Shown here one piece after another: positions 4,517-5,751 of a stretch of DNA of 5,751 nt. This DNA comes from Francisellaceae bacterium (GTDB lineage: Bacteria > Pseudomonadota > Gammaproteobacteria > Berkiellales > Berkiellaceae), in contig JAHFQG010000081.1 of assembly GCA_023266415.1 (NCBI GenBank), positions 1-5,751 on the forward strand, given 5' to 3'. Position 1 is the first letter of the stretch, and every line of letters begins with the position of its first letter. Under the pieces are notes generated by a model. The model ran no database searches and had not been told where the DNA came from. It saw nothing but the letters and a program-made list of their open reading frames with translations. The position numbers were made by a program, and so were the translations under genes.

Positions 4517-5751
4517 CTACGACTGAATGCCCCCCTTCGTTAGCTGATGTGGATCTAGCAATCGTTGTAGGTCAACTTCCGATAAATCCGTCATTTCCTG
4601 AGCAACGTCCAGTAATGTGCGCTTTTCAGCATAGGCTTTTTTGGCAATGGCCGCCCCCTTTTCATAGCCAATGACAGCATTGAGGGCTGTGATTAAAATA
4701 GGATTTTTGTGTAAATGCGCTTCCATGACATCTTGATTCACCACCAAGCCATCAATCGCCTTTTCGGCCAGAAGCCGGCTGGCATTGGCCAATAATTCAA
4801 GGCTAAACAACAAGTTATACACAATAACCGGTAACATGACATTCAGTTGGAAGTTACCTGACTGACCCGCTAAAGTGATGGTGGCATCGTTTCCAATGAC
4901 TTGGGCCGCCACCATAGCCACCGCCTCAGGAATAACTGGGTTGACTTTACCCGGCATAATACTGCTGCCAGGCTGTAAACTGGGGAGAGATATTTCTGCA
5001 AAACCCGCTAATGGACCCGAATTCATCCATCGCAAATCATTCGAAATTTTTAAAAAACTCACCGCAATAACCTTACATTGCCCCGATAACTCCACCGCAG
5101 CGTCTTGTGTGCTCAAACTTTCAAAAAAGTTGGGGCTTTTGATAAAAGGAATGCCTGTTTTTTCATGCAGTGCTTTCGCAAAGCGATCAGCAAATTCCGG
5201 GTGCGTGTTAATGCCCGTCCCAACGGCTGTGCCCCCTTGGGCCAACCGATGCAAACGGGGGAGAGTGGATTTTAAACGTTCAATGCCATTGGCCACTTGC
5301 TGCGCCCAGCCGCTTATTTCTTGTTCAACGGTAACGGGCATGGCATCCATAAGGTGCGTTCGGCCCGTTTTGGTTACATGTGCGTGGGCTTTGGCCTGTG
5401 TCACAAGACTTTTGTGCAAGGTTTTCAGGGCTGGAATTAAGTTAGACTGCACACTTAAGCAAGCGCTCACATGAATGCTGGTAGGAATAACATCGTTGCT
5501 GCTCTGCCCGCAATTCACATGATCATTGGGATGTACTGTCAGCCCCGTGGCTTGCTTTACCAACGCGGCAATCACCTCATTGGTGTTCATGTTGCTGCTG
5601 GTGCCTGAGCCGGTTTGAAATACATCCAGCGGGAACTCCGCATCATATGCCCCACTCGATACTTTTTCAGAGGCTTCAATAATGGCTTGCGCAATATCAG
5701 GTGCCAAAAGCCCCAAATCACGGTTCACTGAAGCTGCACAGGCCTTGATTA
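4517..5751 (-). CDS. fumC: Class II fumarate hydratase, N-terminus outside window
   Basis: Fumarase C interconverts fumarate and (S)-malate in the TCA cycle; it is a cytosolic, iron-free homotetramer. The frame is open through the window edge: codons before the GTG at 5728 read IKACAAS, matching the IKQAAAKVNEDLGLL region of known fumarases, so that GTG is an internal Val and not the start. About 411 residues are visible of about 460. Counting from that Val: QTGSGTSSNMNTNEV (38-52), HPNDHVN (66-72) with QSSND following, TGRTHLMDAMPV (121-132, proton-shuttling His at 125), GGTAVGTGINTHP (165-177), and the family signature GSSIMPGKVN (254-263, at 4940-4969) with its catalytic Ser and substrate-binding Lys/Asn. 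Aspartase and argininosuccinate lyase share the signature, but the overall sequence reads as FumC. It ends at TAG, 47 bp before the papain-like gene on the same strand. Confidence 0.93.
   Translation of the reverse strand, partial: IKACAASVNRDLGLLAPDIAQAIIEASEKVSSGAYDAEFPLDVFQTGSGTSSNMNTNEVIAALVKQATGLTVHPNDHVNCGQSSNDVIPTSIHVSACLSVQSNLIPALKTLHKSLVTQAKAHAHVTKTGRTHLMDAMPVTVEQEISGWAQQVANGIERLKSTLPRLHRLAQGGTAVGTGINTHPEFADRFAKALHEKTGIPFIKSPNFFESLSTQDAAVELSGQCKVIAVSFLKISNDLRWMNSGPLAGFAEISLPSLQPGSSIMPGKVNPVIPEAVAMVAAQVIGNDATITLAGQSGNFQLNVMLPVIVYNLLFSLELLANASRLLAEKAIDGLVVNQDVMEAHLHKNPILITALNAVIGYEKGAAIAKKAYAEKRTLLDVAQEMTDLSEVDLQRLLDPHQLTKGGIQS

Noticed and set aside
4875..5474. A 199-residue plus-strand open frame inside fumC
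   Set aside because: It lies wholly antisense to the conserved fumarase, including its GSSIMPGKVN signature, and its Cys/Ala-rich product resembles no protein.
5726..5728. GTG as the start of a 403-residue fumarase
   Set aside because: The frame continues upstream with IKACAAS, which matches the family, so the GTG is an internal Val and the gene is cut by the window edge.
4517..5751. Aspartase or argininosuccinate lyase instead of fumarase
   Set aside because: The shared signature alone is ambiguous, but the HPNDHVN, TGRTHLMDAMPV and GSSIMPGKVNPVIPE context and the conserved C-terminal part read as FumC.

Overview
This window most resembles a chromosomal stretch of a gammaproteobacterium, possibly of the Legionellales/Coxiella-Legionella type. 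That placement is inference. It rests on a periplasmic Mip/FkpA-type FKBP, a short AmpG permease, a class II fumarase with the GSSIMPGKVNPVIPE motif, and a lone papain-like protein of a kind often found among host-associated bacteria. Base composition is intermediate by eye, with an AT-rich 3' part of the papain-like gene. No tRNA, rRNA, CRISPR array, transposase or phage gene was found.

Layout, left to right. Positions 2-226 (+) hold the C-terminal end of an unrecognised Cys-rich protein cut by the window edge. Its stop lies 5 bp from the stop of a convergent ampG gene (232-1443, -). A 129-bp divergent intergenic region follows, carrying a palindromic repeat copy (1511-1560). Next comes a PAP2-superfamily phosphatase-like gene (1573-2325, +), then 45 bp later a Mip-like peptidyl-prolyl isomerase (2371-3150, +) with its own likely extended -10 promoter. 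A second copy of the palindromic repeat (3157-3190) lies at the convergent junction with a 428-residue papain-like protein gene (3183-4469, -). That gene lies 47 bp downstream of, and on the same strand as, a class II fumarase gene (4517 to beyond 5751, -) whose N-terminus is outside the window.

Functional picture: three neighbours concern the envelope. AmpG would import anhydro-muropeptides for wall recycling, the PAP2 protein probably acts on lipid phosphates at the inner membrane, and the Mip-like protein folds periplasmic or secreted proteins. Fumarase is a TCA-cycle housekeeping enzyme. The papain-like protein is the one gene that does not fit a housekeeping role. It has a visible Gln/Cys/His/Asn set, no signal peptide, a Lys-rich tail and a C10 tract that could switch off the tail by slippage.

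The most notable non-coding structure is a pair of direct copies of a GC-rich palindromic element. They bracket the PAP2-mip segment and sit next to the start of one gene and the stop of another. I see no convincing multi-gene novel system. The leads are the papain-like gene with its homopolymer tracts and the repeat pair.
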